A DNA stretch of 64,000 nucleotides from a bacterium YEK0313 (GCA_000751295.2 CCMO02000002.1:186001-250000); one strand, 5' to 3'; shown: positions 44,581 through 54,028, counted from the stretch's first letter. Program-made: numbers and translations. Notes: generated by a model from the sequence alone, not told the origin.

Positions 44581-45237
44581 TCACAGTGTAATCGTCTTGA
44601 CCTTGCTGACGGGCACCTTCTGCGTGCCGATCATGACGATGATCTCGCTTCCCGACGCATCCACTTGGGTCACCTTGCCGCTGTTCACGACGTCAACCTT
44701 GGCCGCGTTGGCGCCGGAACCGCGCCAGAGCTCCAGCGTATAGGTGCCGGTGCCGACGGGCGAACCGTCGCTGCGCAAGTTGTCCCAGCTATAGTCGGTG
44801 GCCTGGCCGGCCGTCAGCGTCATCTGCTGCTCCTTCACCACCTTGCCGGAGGCATCGCGGATGCGCACCATGTATTCGCCGGACTGCTGCGGCGTGAACG
44901 ACCATCTGGTCTCGGACGTGCCCGGCGTCTGCTGGCTCGCGTCATAGGTGATATTGGTGCCGAGATAGCCGAGCGCGGTGGTCGCCTGGCTGCTCTGGGC
45001 GCTCGATATCAGCTTGTCGAGCCGATCGTTGGTCGCCAGCTGCTGCTCGATCTGGGAATATTGCACGAGCTGCTGGGTGAACTGGTTGGCATCCATCGGC
45101 TGGGTCGGATCCTGGTTCCTGAGCTGGGTCGTCAGCATCAGCAGGAAGGTGTCGAAATTGGCCGAGAGGCGGGCGCGCGAATTCGACGAGGTCGAAGTCG
45201 AATTGTTGTTCATCACCGACGAGGTTTGGTCGACCAT
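44581..45237 (-). CDS. flgD: Flagellar hook-capping protein FlgD
   Basis: A 218-residue scaffold that caps the growing hook. The conserved N-terminal block is FDTFLLMLTTQLRNQDPTQP followed by MDANQFTQQLVQYSQIEQQL; then come the FlgD Ig-like and tudor-like domains (TRWSFTPQQSGEYMVRIRDA, SGTYTLELW-type TGTYTLELWRG). The reading frame runs on upstream without a stop, but that part overlaps fliK in another frame, so 45237 (MVDQTSSVMNNN) is the start. It lies 14 bp after fliK. Confidence 0.93.
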   Translation of the reverse strand: MVDQTSSVMNNNSTSTSSNSRARLSANFDTFLLMLTTQLRNQDPTQPMDANQFTQQLVQYSQIEQQLATNDRLDKLISSAQSSQATTALGYLGTNITYDASQQTPGTSETRWSFTPQQSGEYMVRIRDASGKVVKEQQMTLTAGQATDYSWDNLRSDGSPVGTGTYTLELWRGSGANAAKVDVVNSGKVTQVDASGSEIIVMIGTQKVPVSKVKTITL

Positions 45238-45251
45238 CGTGCCGTCTCCTG

Positions 45252-46479
45252 TCAGATCCTGATATCGATGCCGCCGCGCGCGGCGGCGAGGCGGGCATAG
45301 GTTGCGGCGCTGAGCTGCGTCAGCACGTCCGCCGGCGCGGCGGCGACGACGGCCTGCGCGGGCGGTCCGCCCTCGGGGTTCTCCCGCTCGCGCTGCATGC
45401 CCTGCCCACCCTGGTCCTTGAGCGAGAATTCGACCGAGCCTTCCGACGTCGAGAGGCCCGCCTGGTTCAGCGTACGCTCCAGATTGCGCTGGTCGCGCTG
45501 CAGCAGCTCGAGCGTTTCCGGCTTCTCGGCGACGATCTTCGATTTCACCCGACCCTCGCGATCGAGCGTCAGGCTCACCTCGATCCGGCCGAGCTCGGCG
45601 GGATCGAGCCGGATGTCGAAACGGGTCGAGCCGGCATTGGCCCGCGCGGCGATCGCGACCGCCACCGCGTGGACCGGCACGACCGAGCCCGGCGCACTTG
45701 TCTGCGCGGCCACCTTCTGCGCGACATCGCTGACCAGCGACAGAGGTCCCGATCCCGCGGAGGTGGCCGGTTGCTGGGCCGGCGGCGGAGGCGGCGCATC
45801 GGCCGCCGGTGCCGGCCGGGCTTCGGCCGCCGCGGAGCCGGGCTGCGAGGCCTGGGCGCTCGCGAGCTCGGCGCGGAATTCGGATCTGGCGTCGGACTTC
45901 GAGGCGGTCTCGGCCGGATGGGCGGCCGCCGCCGTCTCCAGCGCCATGGCCGGCGAACGGCTGCCCTTGCCCTGCCCGGCGGCGGCAAGCTCGGCCTCCG
46001 ACAGGGCGAGAGCGGGCTGCTGCGGCGTCCCCGCCATCTTTGCGGGATCGGCCGGCATCGCGGGTGCCGGTGCCGGAGCGGCCGGATCGACAGCGCCCTG
46101 GACCGGCTGGACGCCCGGCACGCGCGCCCGCCTGGCCGTCCGATGCCCGCGGCTCGTCGCCCGTCTGCGTCCCGGTCTTTTTCGGGCCGCCCTCGGGAGC
46201 CGCCGAAGCCGGCGCGCGCCGGTCGACCGGAGCGGCAGGCGGGGTCGCGTTCGACTGGGCCGCCTCGGTCTCGGGGGGCTGCGAGGACCGCTTCACCGCC
46301 GGAGCGCGAACCGGCCGCGCGCGCTGCGGCGCCTCCTGCTCGCCGGCCTCCAGCGCCTCGGCGAAAGGCGTCGACCCGCCTTCGCCGCCACGCGCCTGAG
46401 CGGGGCGGCTGCGCGCCTCGTTGCGCGTCACCGTATTCGCCCCCGCCCCCGGAACCGTTCCTGCCGTCGTTGCCGCCAC
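45252..46479 (-). CDS. fliK: Flagellar hook-length control protein FliK, with an apparent frameshift
   Basis: FliK measures hook length and switches export specificity. The C-terminal Flg_hook domain is clear in the frame ending at 45252: FDIRLDPAELGRIEVSLTLD and LLQRDQRNLERTLNQAGLS. The Pro/Ala-rich N-terminal part is in another frame: a GTG at 46479 with GAGGGG before it gives MAATTAGTVPGAGANTVTRN and continues sensibly to about 46125. A one-base skip near 46115-46150 joins the two into about 409 residues, a normal FliK length. The second frame upstream of 46121 reads as an Arg-rich string, so the break lies there. It is either a sequencing error, a real mutation, or the C-terminal part starts at GTG 46121. 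Confidence 0.75.
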
Positions 46480-46634
46480 TGCGCCTGCCCCTCAACGCCC
46501 CAAAAGCCTTCAGCCGGTCTCAGGCGAGCAAGCTCCGGGCCAGCGCAACGCGACCGAAAAACCCTGGAAATTCAGGGCTCCGGGGCCGTCCTCGGGATTT
46601 TCCGCCCGGAATCGGCTGCCGGGCGCGGCAAGAA

Positions 46635-46662
46635 TTGCCGGGTGCGCCGAACGGGCTAAGAT
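46635..46662 (+). promoter_or_regulatory. Candidate promoter of the otnKCI genes
   Basis: TTGCCG (46635-46640), spacer of 16, TAAGAT (46657-46662), 46 bp ahead of the otnK start, in the divergent gap to fliK. Confidence 0.45.
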
Positions 46663-46707
46663 CGCCCGGTGTTCGAATTCCACCATCGACCAGGAAAGTG
46701 CGGGCTC

Positions 46708-47964
46708 ATGCTTCTCGGCTGCATCGCCGACGATTTCACCGGGGCGAGCGATCTCGCCAACACGCTGGCCAAGGCCGGCATGGCCACCATGCAGTTCGTC
46801 GGCATACCCGGGGATGCCGCACCCGCCGCGTGCGAGGCCGGCGTCGTGGCGCTGAAGAGCCGCACCATCGCCCCGGCCGATGCCGTCGCCCAGTCGCTCG
46901 CGGCCTGCGACTGGCTGCTCGCCCAGGGCGCCCGCCAGATCCTGTTCAAATATTGCTCGACCTTCGATTCCACCCGCGAGGGCAATATCGGCCCGGTGGC
47001 CGAGGCGCTGATCGACCGGCTCGGCGCTGATGTCGCGGTCGCCTGCCCGGTCTTTCCGGCCACCGGCCGGACCCTGTTCAACGGCCATCTCTTCGTCAAC
47101 GGCCGGCTGCTCAACGAGAGCGGCATGCAGAACCATCCGCTGACCCCGATGACCGATCCGGACATCCGCCGCTGGCTCGGCCATCAGGTGGCCGGCGCGG
47201 TCGGCCTTGTTCCCTATGCCACCGTGCGGCAGGGCACGGCGGCCATCGCGGCGGCCCTTGCCGCCGAAGCCGGGGCCGGCCGCCGCCTGGCGGTCGTCGA
47301 TGCCGTCGCCGACGACGATCTCGTCGCCATCGGCGCCGCGCTCGGCGACGCCCGGCTCGTGACCGGCGGCTCGGGCATCGCGCTCGGTCTGCCCGCCAAC
47401 TTCAAGGCCAAGGGACTGCTCTCCGGCAGGGGCACGAGCTTCTCGCCGGCAACGGGCGCCGCCGCCGTGCTCTCCGGCTCCTGCTCCGCCCAGTCGCGCG
47501 CCCAGGTCGTTGCCTATACCGCCAGGCATCCCGGCCTGCTCGTCCAGCCCGACGAGGTGATCAGCGGCGCGATGACCCCCAAGGTCGCGTTCGACCATGT
47601 CATGGGCCGCATCGGCCTGGCCCCCATGGTCTATTCGTCGGCCGATCCGGACGAGGTCAGGGCGGCGCAGGAGCGCCACGGGCAGGCCGAGCTCGCCGAG
47701 GCGATCGAGACCTTTTTCGGCGAGCTCGCCGTCATGCTCGCCGACGCCGGCGTCACCCGCCTCGCGGTCGGCGGCGGCGAGACATCGGGCGCGGTCGTCA
47801 CCGCGCTCGAGGTCGACCGGTTCCATATCGGCCCGGAAATCGATCCCGGCGTGCCGGCGCTCGCCGCCGAGGGGCCGCGGCCGATCCGGCTGGCCTTGAA
47901 GAGCGGCAATTTCGGCGCGGTCGACTTCTACGACAAGGCGCTGGCCGCCCTGGGGGCGCCATGA
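46708..47964 (+). CDS. otnK: 3-oxo-tetronate kinase OtnK (DUF1537 family)
   Basis: A 418-residue four-carbon acid sugar kinase that phosphorylates 3-oxo-tetronate at O4. The N-terminus MLLGCIADDFTGASDLANTL is the family hallmark, and the C-terminal nucleotide-binding domain carries LSGSCSAQSRAQV and AVGGGETSGAVVTAL. GGAAAG ahead of the ATG supports 46708, not 46669. It overlaps otnC by 4 bp. First gene of a three-gene set for tetronate (threonate/erythronate) use. Confidence 0.93.
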   Translation: MLLGCIADDFTGASDLANTLAKAGMATMQFVGIPGDAAPAACEAGVVALKSRTIAPADAVAQSLAACDWLLAQGARQILFKYCSTFDSTREGNIGPVAEALIDRLGADVAVACPVFPATGRTLFNGHLFVNGRLLNESGMQNHPLTPMTDPDIRRWLGHQVAGAVGLVPYATVRQGTAAIAAALAAEAGAGRRLAVVDAVADDDLVAIGAALGDARLVTGGSGIALGLPANFKAKGLLSGRGTSFSPATGAAAVLSGSCSAQSRAQVVAYTARHPGLLVQPDEVISGAMTPKVAFDHVMGRIGLAPMVYSSADPDEVRAAQERHGQAELAEAIETFFGELAVMLADAGVTRLAVGGGETSGAVVTALEVDRFHIGPEIDPGVPALAAEGPRPIRLALKSGNFGAVDFYDKALAALGAP

Positions 47965-48611
47965 CCGCCGATCAGGACGAAGCCGCAGCCCGTGCCGGCC
48001 TCGTGCGCTGGGGCCGCTCGCTGTTCGAGCGTGGCCTGACGCCGGGCTCCTCGGGCAATATCAGCGTCAGGCTCGCCGACGGCTATCTGGTGACGCCGAC
48101 CAATTCCTGCCTCGGCTTCCTGGATGCCGGACGGCTCAGCCGGCTCGATGCCGGCGGCCGGCACGTCGCCGGCGACGCCCCGACCAAGGAGCTGCCCCTG
48201 CATTTCGCCTTCTACGAGGCGCGCCCGGCCGCCCGCGCGGTGGTGCATCTGCACGCGACCCACGCGACCGCGCTCTCCTGTCTCGCCGATGTCGATCCGG
48301 CCGACGCCATCCCGCCGATCACGCCCTATGTGGTGATGCGGGTCGGCCGCGTGCCCGTCGTGCCCTATACCCGCCCGGGCTCGGCCGATGTCGCGCCGCT
48401 GATCCGCGCCAAGGCGCCCGACCATCCCGCCATTCTCCTCGCCAATCACGGCCCCGTGGTGGCCGGTGCGAGCCTCGACGCGGCCGTCTTCGCCATGGAG
48501 GAACTTGAGGAGACGGCAAGGCTCGTCCTCATCACCCGCGGCATGGCCGTGCGCCATCTTTCGCCTGCCGAGATCGCCGATCTCGAAGCGACCTTCACCT
48601 TGAAAGGCTGA
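47961..48611 (+). CDS. otnC: 3-oxo-tetronate 4-phosphate decarboxylase OtnC
   Basis: A 216-residue class II aldolase/adducin-family enzyme that converts 3-oxo-tetronate 4-phosphate to dihydroxyacetone phosphate and CO2. The substrate loop SSGNISVRLADGYLVTPTNS, the zinc ligands VHLHATHATALS and the third His in NHGPVVAG are visible. It overlaps otnK (ATGA) and is followed by otnI after 5 bp. Confidence 0.92.
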   Translation: MTADQDEAAARAGLVRWGRSLFERGLTPGSSGNISVRLADGYLVTPTNSCLGFLDAGRLSRLDAGGRHVAGDAPTKELPLHFAFYEARPAARAVVHLHATHATALSCLADVDPADAIPPITPYVVMRVGRVPVVPYTRPGSADVAPLIRAKAPDHPAILLANHGPVVAGASLDAAVFAMEELEETARLVLITRGMAVRHLSPAEIADLEATFTLKG

Positions 48612-48616
48612 CCGAC

Positions 48617-49399
48617 ATGCCGCGCTTTTCCGCCAATCTCGGCTTTCTCTGGCAGGGCCTGCCCCTGCTCGAACAGATCGACCGTGCCGCCGCCGCCGGC
48701 TTCAAGGCGGTGGAGATGCACTGGCCATACGACACCGATCCACTCGCCGTGCGCGATGCCGCCGCCGCCCGCGGCGTCAAGGTGCTCGGCGTCAACACGG
48801 TGCGCGGCGACGTCGCCCGCGGCGAGAGCGGCCTCGGCGCCCTCGCCGGCCGCGCGGCTGAGTTTGACGCCGCCATCGACCAGGCCGTCGCCTGGATCTC
48901 GGCAGCCGGCGGTACCGCCATCCACGCCATGGCCGGCATCGTCGCCCCGGCCGATCGGCCGGCGGCAACCGCGGTCTTTGCCGACAATCTCAGCCGCGCC
49001 GCCGACAAGGCCGCCGCCCACGGGCTGACCATTCTGCTGGAGCCGCTCAACCCGCGCGCCGCACCGGGCTACTTCTATTCGACGCTGCGTGATGCCGGCG
49101 CGATGATCGCCCGGGTCGGCAAGCCCAACGTCAAGATCATGTTCGATGCCTTCCATGTCGGCGTCGCCGAGGGCGACATCCTGACGAAGCTCGAATATTG
49201 GCTGCCCCATATCGGCCACGTGCAGATCGCCGCGGTGCCGAGCCGGGCCGAGCCCGACGAGGGCGAGGTGCACTTTCCGGCCCTGTTCGCGGCGCTCGAC
49301 CGGCTCGGCTACGACGGCTGGGTCGGCGCGGAATACCGGCCGCGCGGCGATACCGATGCAGGGCTCGCCTGGGTGAAGGCGCTCGGCGTCACGCTGTAG
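48617..49399 (+). CDS. otnI: 2-oxo-tetronate isomerase OtnI (hydroxypyruvate isomerase-like)
   Basis: A 260-residue TIM-barrel isomerase of the Hyi/OtnI family that interconverts 2-oxo- and 3-oxo-tetronate. MPRFSANLGFLWQGLPLLEQ opens the barrel. Metal-binding residues lie in ILLEPLNPR, IMFDAFHVGV and the C-terminal GAEYRPRGDT. With OtnK and OtnC it forms the core route from 2-oxo-tetronate to DHAP. The dehydrogenase that would make the oxo-acid (LtnD-like) is not next to it. Confidence 0.9.
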   Translation: MPRFSANLGFLWQGLPLLEQIDRAAAAGFKAVEMHWPYDTDPLAVRDAAAARGVKVLGVNTVRGDVARGESGLGALAGRAAEFDAAIDQAVAWISAAGGTAIHAMAGIVAPADRPAATAVFADNLSRAADKAAAHGLTILLEPLNPRAAPGYFYSTLRDAGAMIARVGKPNVKIMFDAFHVGVAEGDILTKLEYWLPHIGHVQIAAVPSRAEPDEGEVHFPALFAALDRLGYDGWVGAEYRPRGDTDAGLAWVKALGVTL

Positions 49400-49443
49400 C
49401 CGGCGCGCGCCACCCTGGCGCAAGAGACATCACCCCGAACCGG

Positions 49444-49839
49444 TCACGCCCGGGCGAGCGCTTCGGCGAAGGCGTAGCTGTCGGGATAGACCTCGTAGGC
49501 CGCGACGCGACCGTCTTCGAAGCGGAACAGGTTGACCGCGCGGACCTTGAGGTCCTCGCCCGTGGCGCGCACCCGCCAATGCCCCTCCAGGACCAGCACG
49601 ACCGCATCGGCCGTGGCCACCGTCTGCACCGGCTCGACGGCGAGGATCTCGAGATGTTCGGCGACGCGCTTGAAGAAGGTGACGACCTTCGGCCGTCCCT
49701 CCCAGATGCCGGCCCAGGGCACAATGCCGACCGGGCCGTTCCAGCGCACAATGACGTCGTCCGTCGTGACCGCGGCGAGCGCGCCGGCATCGCCCGCCTT
49801 CAGGGCCTGGTACCAGCGATCGAGAATGGCATTGCTCAT
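49444..49839 (-). CDS. NTF2-like (SnoaL/ketosteroid-isomerase-type) protein
   Basis: A 131-residue cone-shaped NTF2-fold protein. MSNAILDRWYQALKAGDAGA and the segment VVTFFKRVAEHLEILAVEPV are characteristic of the SnoaL-like family, whose members are enzymes or ligand-binding proteins. It converges with otnI. No specific substrate is suggested by the context. Confidence 0.78.
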   Translation of the reverse strand: MSNAILDRWYQALKAGDAGALAAVTTDDVIVRWNGPVGIVPWAGIWEGRPKVVTFFKRVAEHLEILAVEPVQTVATADAVVLVLEGHWRVRATGEDLKVRAVNLFRFEDGRVAAYEVYPDSYAFAEALARA

Positions 49840-49865
49840 GGCCCCCTCATGCCCGCGACGGCGGA

Positions 49866-50552
49866 TCAGCGCAAGATGCGGATCAGCCGCGTCACGTCGA
49901 GCAGGGTCACCAAAGCGGCCGCGACATAGGTGAGCGCGGCGGCCTTGAGCACCGATTTCGCCGCCGGCAGATCAGCCGGCGGGAGATAGCCGCCCTTTTC
50001 CAGGATCGGCAGCGCCCGGCCGAAACTGGCGTCGAACTCGACCGGCAGGGTGAGGAGGTGCATGACGAGGCGCGAGGCGAGCAGCGCCACCGCGGTGACG
50101 ATTTGCAGGATGACCAGCGGCAGGGAGTGGACGAAGGCGAGCACGAGCGGCGCGGTCGCGAACAGGATGCCGGCTGCGATCTCCAGCGCCTGGGCGCCAT
50201 GCGCCATCTTGATCCGCCAGAGCAGCAGCGGATGGCCGTCCCGATGCTGCAGCGCGTGGCCGACCTCGTGCGCAGCGACCGCGACCGCCGTCACCGACCG
50301 GCCGCCGTGGACGTCGGGGCTGAGGCGCACCACCCGGTCGATCGGATCGTAGTGGTCGCCGCGGTCGGTCGCCTCCACCGTGACGCCGGAAAGCCCCGCC
50401 CGCTCGATCAGATGTTCGGCGAGTTCGCCGCCGGTACCGGGAAAGTCGCTGCGCTCCAGCGCGTGCCGGCGCATCTGCGCCTTCACCCAGACTTGTGGTC
50501 CGAAGATCAGCGCGAGCAGCGCCAGGACACCGAGAATGATCAGAATGGGCAT
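49866..50552 (-). CDS. YugP-like neutral zinc metallopeptidase, membrane-bound
   Basis: A 228-residue membrane protease of the YugP family. An N-terminal helix (ILIILGVLALLALIFGPQVW) is followed by the HExxH zinc site in VAAHEVGHALQHRDG and two or three further helices (GILFATAPLVLAFVHSLPLV and VTAVALLASRLVMHLL). The C-terminal helix reads AAALTYVAAALVTLLDVTR. The fold puts the active site on one face of the inner membrane. Substrates are not known for this family. Confidence 0.88.
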   Translation of the reverse strand: MPILIILGVLALLALIFGPQVWVKAQMRRHALERSDFPGTGGELAEHLIERAGLSGVTVEATDRGDHYDPIDRVVRLSPDVHGGRSVTAVAVAAHEVGHALQHRDGHPLLLWRIKMAHGAQALEIAAGILFATAPLVLAFVHSLPLVILQIVTAVALLASRLVMHLLTLPVEFDASFGRALPILEKGGYLPPADLPAAKSVLKAAALTYVAAALVTLLDVTRLIRILR

Positions 50553-50629
50553 GAATGATCGGCTGGCGTGTCACCCGGCGACCGCTGGAGGGCGCCGGAC
50601 TTGCACCGAACATGGCCTTTCCGGACCGC

Positions 50630-51475
50630 CTATGCCAGCCAGCGCTTGCGCCGCTTGTAGCTTTTCACGTCGCGGAAGCTCTTCTTGTCGCCTTCGGCGA
50701 CGCCCAGATAGAACTCCTTGACGTCCTCGTTCTCGCGCAGCGCCTCGGCCGTGCCGTCCATCACGACGCGCCCGGTCTCCATGATGTAGCCATAGGTCGC
50801 ATAGCGCAGCGCCATGTTGGTGTTCTGCTCGGCGAGCAGGAAGGAGACGCCTTCCTTGGCATTGATGTCCTTCACGATCTCGAAGATCTGCTCGACGATC
50901 TGCGGCGCGAGCCCCATCGAGGGTTCGTCGAGCAGGATCATCTTGGGCCGCGACATGAGCGCGCGGCCGATGGCGCACATCTGCTGCTCGCCGCCCGAGG
51001 TGTAGCCGGCCTGCGAGGTGCGGCGCTGCTTCAGGCGCGGGAAATAGGCATAGATCTTCTCGAGGTCGGCCTTGATCGCCGCCTTGCCGTCGCGCCGCGT
51101 GAAGGCGCCGGTCAGGAGGTTCTCCTCGATGCTCAGATGGCCGAAGCAGTGCCGGCCTTCCATCACCTGGATGCAGCCGCGCCGCACCAGGTCGTTGGGC
51201 GACAGGTGCTGAACCTGCTCGCCCTCGAACACGATCGTGCCCTTGGTGACGTCGCCGCGCTCGGCATTGAGGAGATTGGAGATCGCCTTCAGCGTCGTGG
51301 TCTTGCCGGCGCCGTTGGCACCGAGGATGGCCACGATGCCGCCGCGCGGCACGGCGAGCGAAACGCCCTTCAGGACCAGGATCACATGGTCGTAGACCAC
51401 CTCGATATTGCTCACCGTCAGGATCTCGTCCTGCGCGGTGGCCGGCGCGATGGCAGCTTCGCTCTGAGCGGTCAT
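50630..51475 (-). CDS. ABC transporter ATPase, LivF-type (second Liv system)
   Basis: A 281-residue ATPase: Walker A GANGAGKTT, signature TSGGEQQMCAIGRALM, Walker B MILLDEPSMGLAP and LivF-type LLAEQNTNMAL. It is somewhat longer than LivF at 7 kb. It is the last gene of the leftward operon, after the binding protein and a GC hairpin. It pairs with the LivG-type ATPase encoded at 55.2 kb. Confidence 0.92.
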   Translation of the reverse strand: MTAQSEAAIAPATAQDEILTVSNIEVVYDHVILVLKGVSLAVPRGGIVAILGANGAGKTTTLKAISNLLNAERGDVTKGTIVFEGEQVQHLSPNDLVRRGCIQVMEGRHCFGHLSIEENLLTGAFTRRDGKAAIKADLEKIYAYFPRLKQRRTSQAGYTSGGEQQMCAIGRALMSRPKMILLDEPSMGLAPQIVEQIFEIVKDINAKEGVSFLLAEQNTNMALRYATYGYIMETGRVVMDGTAEALRENEDVKEFYLGVAEGDKKSFRDVKSYKRRKRWLA

Positions 51476-51508
51476 GGGCGGTCCGGTTCTTCGAAAAACG
51501 GAGAGAGC

Positions 51509-51531
51509 GGGGCGGCGGTCGCCGCCGCCCC
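51509..51531 (-). other. Strong intercistronic hairpin after the second binding-protein gene
   Basis: GGGGCGGCGG, loop TCG, CCGCCGCCCC: perfect 10-bp stem, no T-run. It occupies the same relative place (just after the binding-protein gene) as the hairpin at 8548-8571. Confidence 0.6.
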
Positions 51532-51544
51532 GGCAAGTCGCGCC

Positions 51545-52867
51545 TTACGAGCGCTGATCGCAGGCTTCGGTGCGCCGCGGCCAGCCCTGGTTGGAGGTGG
51601 TATAGGCGCGGGCCGCCTCCTCCAGCATCGGCCGGATGCGGGCGCGGTCCGGCGTGATCCAGTCGGTCGCGCGGGCCCATTTGGTGCCGTCCCACTGGAC
51701 CAGGAAGGCCGGGAAGTGGCCGTTATGGTCCTGGCAGGTCAGGCGCACGGGCGCGGCGAAGTCCGGCGCGCCGAGCTCGGTCCAGCGGGCCGCCGAGATG
51801 TCGAGCGACTCGAGGCCGCGCCGCATGTCTTCGGCGGTGATCGCCTTGCGGCCGGAGAGCCGCTGGGCATTGCGCATGGCCTCGGCGATCAGGATGCCCT
51901 GATAGACGCCGCGGTTGTAGAGGTTCTCGCCCACCTTCTCGCGGGGCGACTGCGACTGGCCACGCTCGACGACGTGCTTGATGATGTCCTGGATGACCGG
52001 GAAGTTGGTGCCGACCTGGTGCCAGGAGATCGACAGATAGCCCTTGCCGTCGGCGCCGGACGGGCGTGCGTCGTCGTCGCCGCCGGCCCACCAGATGCCG
52101 AGCAGCTTGTCACGCGGGAAGCCGGCGCGGCCGGCCTCGCGCACGGCTGTCGGATTCATCGCGCCCCAGCCCTGCAGCAGAACCCAGTCGGTGCGGTCGC
52201 GCCGCACGGCGAGCCAGGTCGAGGACTGGTTCTGCATCTCGTTGGGATTGACCGGATAGAGCTTCAGCGTGAAGCCATATTCCTTGGCCATCGCCTCGAG
52301 GAACGGGATCTGCTCCTTGCCGAAGGGCGCGTCGAGATGGACGAGGCCGATGGTCTTGCCGCGCAGCTTCTCGAAGCCGCCTTCGCGCTGGGCGATGTAC
52401 TGGATCCAGACCGAGGCGCCGTCCCAATAGGTCAGTGGCGGGTTGAACACCCAGGGGAAGGAATCGCCGACCGCCGAGGCCGAGAGGCCGTAGGCCATGG
52501 CGAAGATCGGCATCTTGTCGATATGGGCGCGCGGAATGGTGGCGAGCGTCGCGCCCGTCGACCAGGGCGCATAGAGCACCGAGCCGCGCTGCTTGGCCTG
52601 CTCCCAGCACTCGACCGAGCGGCGGGTGTCGTATTGGGTCTCGCATTCCTCGAGGACGATGCGCGCGCCGCCGATGCCGCCGTCGCGGGCATTGAGCATC
52701 ATCAGATAGTCGCGCGTGCCGTCGGCGATCGGAATGCCCGAGCCGGAGAACGGCCCGGTGCGGTAGGTGTTGTTGACGAAGATGATCTGGTCCTGCGCCG
52801 CGGCGGGCAGCGAGGCGAAAGCCCCGACGCCGACGGCCAGTGCCAGCATGGTTCGAGCCAGTTTCAT
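51545..52867 (-). CDS. Periplasmic substrate-binding protein of second Liv-type importer
   Basis: A 440-residue type-I periplasmic binding protein (Peripla_BP_6 family). The signal peptide ends near PAAAQ at about residue 25, followed by DQIIFVNNTYRTGPFSGSGI. It is longer than LivK (about 370). The start at 52867 puts GGAGG a few bases ahead. It lies between the LivM-type permease and the LivF-type ATPase. Ligand unknown. The acyl-CoA synthetase at the operon head suggests an organic acid. Confidence 0.9.
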   Translation of the reverse strand: MKLARTMLALAVGVGAFASLPAAAQDQIIFVNNTYRTGPFSGSGIPIADGTRDYLMMLNARDGGIGGARIVLEECETQYDTRRSVECWEQAKQRGSVLYAPWSTGATLATIPRAHIDKMPIFAMAYGLSASAVGDSFPWVFNPPLTYWDGASVWIQYIAQREGGFEKLRGKTIGLVHLDAPFGKEQIPFLEAMAKEYGFTLKLYPVNPNEMQNQSSTWLAVRRDRTDWVLLQGWGAMNPTAVREAGRAGFPRDKLLGIWWAGGDDDARPSGADGKGYLSISWHQVGTNFPVIQDIIKHVVERGQSQSPREKVGENLYNRGVYQGILIAEAMRNAQRLSGRKAITAEDMRRGLESLDISAARWTELGAPDFAAPVRLTCQDHNGHFPAFLVQWDGTKWARATDWITPDRARIRPMLEEAARAYTTSNQGWPRRTEACDQRS

Positions 52868-52951
52868 GACTGTCCTCCCTCGAGCGATCTGCTCAGTCCT
52901 GATGACATTGCCGGGCGTTGACCGCCCGGTCGTGACGCGTTGGGGCACCGT

Positions 52952-54028
52952 TCAATAGGGGAACGGCCAGACCCGGAGCTTCTGCTTGGCGATCTGCCAC
53001 AGCCGCGCGAGGCCGTGCGGTTCGACGATCAGCAGGAAAATGGTCAGCGCACCGATCACCATGACCACCAGCTTCTCGGCGAGCGAGCCGGTGATCGGCA
53101 CGCCGAGCGCCGGCAGGCCGAATTTGAGGATGGTGGGCAGGGCCACGATGAAGGCCGCGCCGAAGAACGAGCCGATATTGGAGCCGAGCCCGCCGATGAT
53201 GACGGCGAACAGAATGAGGAAGGACAGGCGGATGGAGAATTCCGTGCCGGCCTCGGCGCCGCCGAGATAGATGAACACGAAGAGCGCACCGGATACGCCG
53301 CAATAGAAGGACGAGACGGCGAAGGCGAGCAGCTTCGATTCCAGGAGCTTGATGCCCATCAGCTGGGCGGCGATGTCCATGTCGCGCACCGCCATCCATG
53401 ACCGGCCGACGCGGCCGTGGACGAGGTTGGAGGCGATCCAGGTGAGCAGCACGACGAAGCTCAGCGCGATCCAATATTTGACCTCGATCGCGGCGGTCGG
53501 GCCGGTGATCGGGATGCCGAACAGGGTGCGCAGCGGCACCTCGATGGCGCCGGAAGGATTGTAGTTGTAGAGCCAGGGAATGCGGACGAACGACCATTGC
53601 AGGAAGAACTGCGCCGCAAGCGTCGCGACCGCGAGATAGAGGCCCTTGATCCTGAGGCTCGGCAGGCCGAAGACGACGCCGATGGCCGCTGAGAAGAAGC
53701 CCGAGCAGAAGATCCAGACGAGAATGTTCACGTCCGGGAAGATCGTCGTCAGCTTGTAGCAGGCATAGGCGCCCGCGCCCATGAAGCCGGCCGAGCCGAG
53801 CGAGATGAGGCCGGTATAGCCGGTCAGGATGTTGAGCCCGATCACCGCCGGCACCAGGGCGAGGAACGGCAGGAGGATGGTCGACAGGGCGAAGTTGCCG
53901 AGCAGCAACGGCGCGGCATAGGCCGCGGCCACGATCACGGCGAGCCCGATCCGGTCCTGCGCGAGCGGGAAGATCGCCATGTCGGCCTGGTAGCTGGTCT
54001 TGTATTGTCCGGCCTCACGGTAGAACAC
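52952..54028 (-). CDS. ABC permease, LivM-type (second Liv system)
   Basis: A 358-residue polytopic permease with the LivM motif GYTGLISLGSAGFMGAGAYA and the coupling loop VRDMDIAAQLMGIKL. A short polar N-terminus (MFYREAGQYKTSYQ) precedes the first helix. It is 15 bp after the LivH-type gene and 84 bp before the binding-protein gene. Confidence 0.92.
   Translation of the reverse strand: MFYREAGQYKTSYQADMAIFPLAQDRIGLAVIVAAAYAAPLLLGNFALSTILLPFLALVPAVIGLNILTGYTGLISLGSAGFMGAGAYACYKLTTIFPDVNILVWIFCSGFFSAAIGVVFGLPSLRIKGLYLAVATLAAQFFLQWSFVRIPWLYNYNPSGAIEVPLRTLFGIPITGPTAAIEVKYWIALSFVVLLTWIASNLVHGRVGRSWMAVRDMDIAAQLMGIKLLESKLLAFAVSSFYCGVSGALFVFIYLGGAEAGTEFSIRLSFLILFAVIIGGLGSNIGSFFGAAFIVALPTILKFGLPALGVPITGSLAEKLVVMVIGALTIFLLIVEPHGLARLWQIAKQKLRVWPFPY

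Noticed and set aside
44581..46479. Single 632-residue FliK-FlgD fusion in one frame
   Set aside because: The middle of this frame (about 45240-46120) is nonsense, Arg/Gly-rich, while another frame there encodes a clear Flg_hook domain. FlgD has its own start at 45237.
50555..52921. 788-residue rightward open frame
   Set aside because: It runs antisense through a LivF-type ATPase and a binding-protein gene. Its length only reflects the lack of stops in GC-rich DNA.
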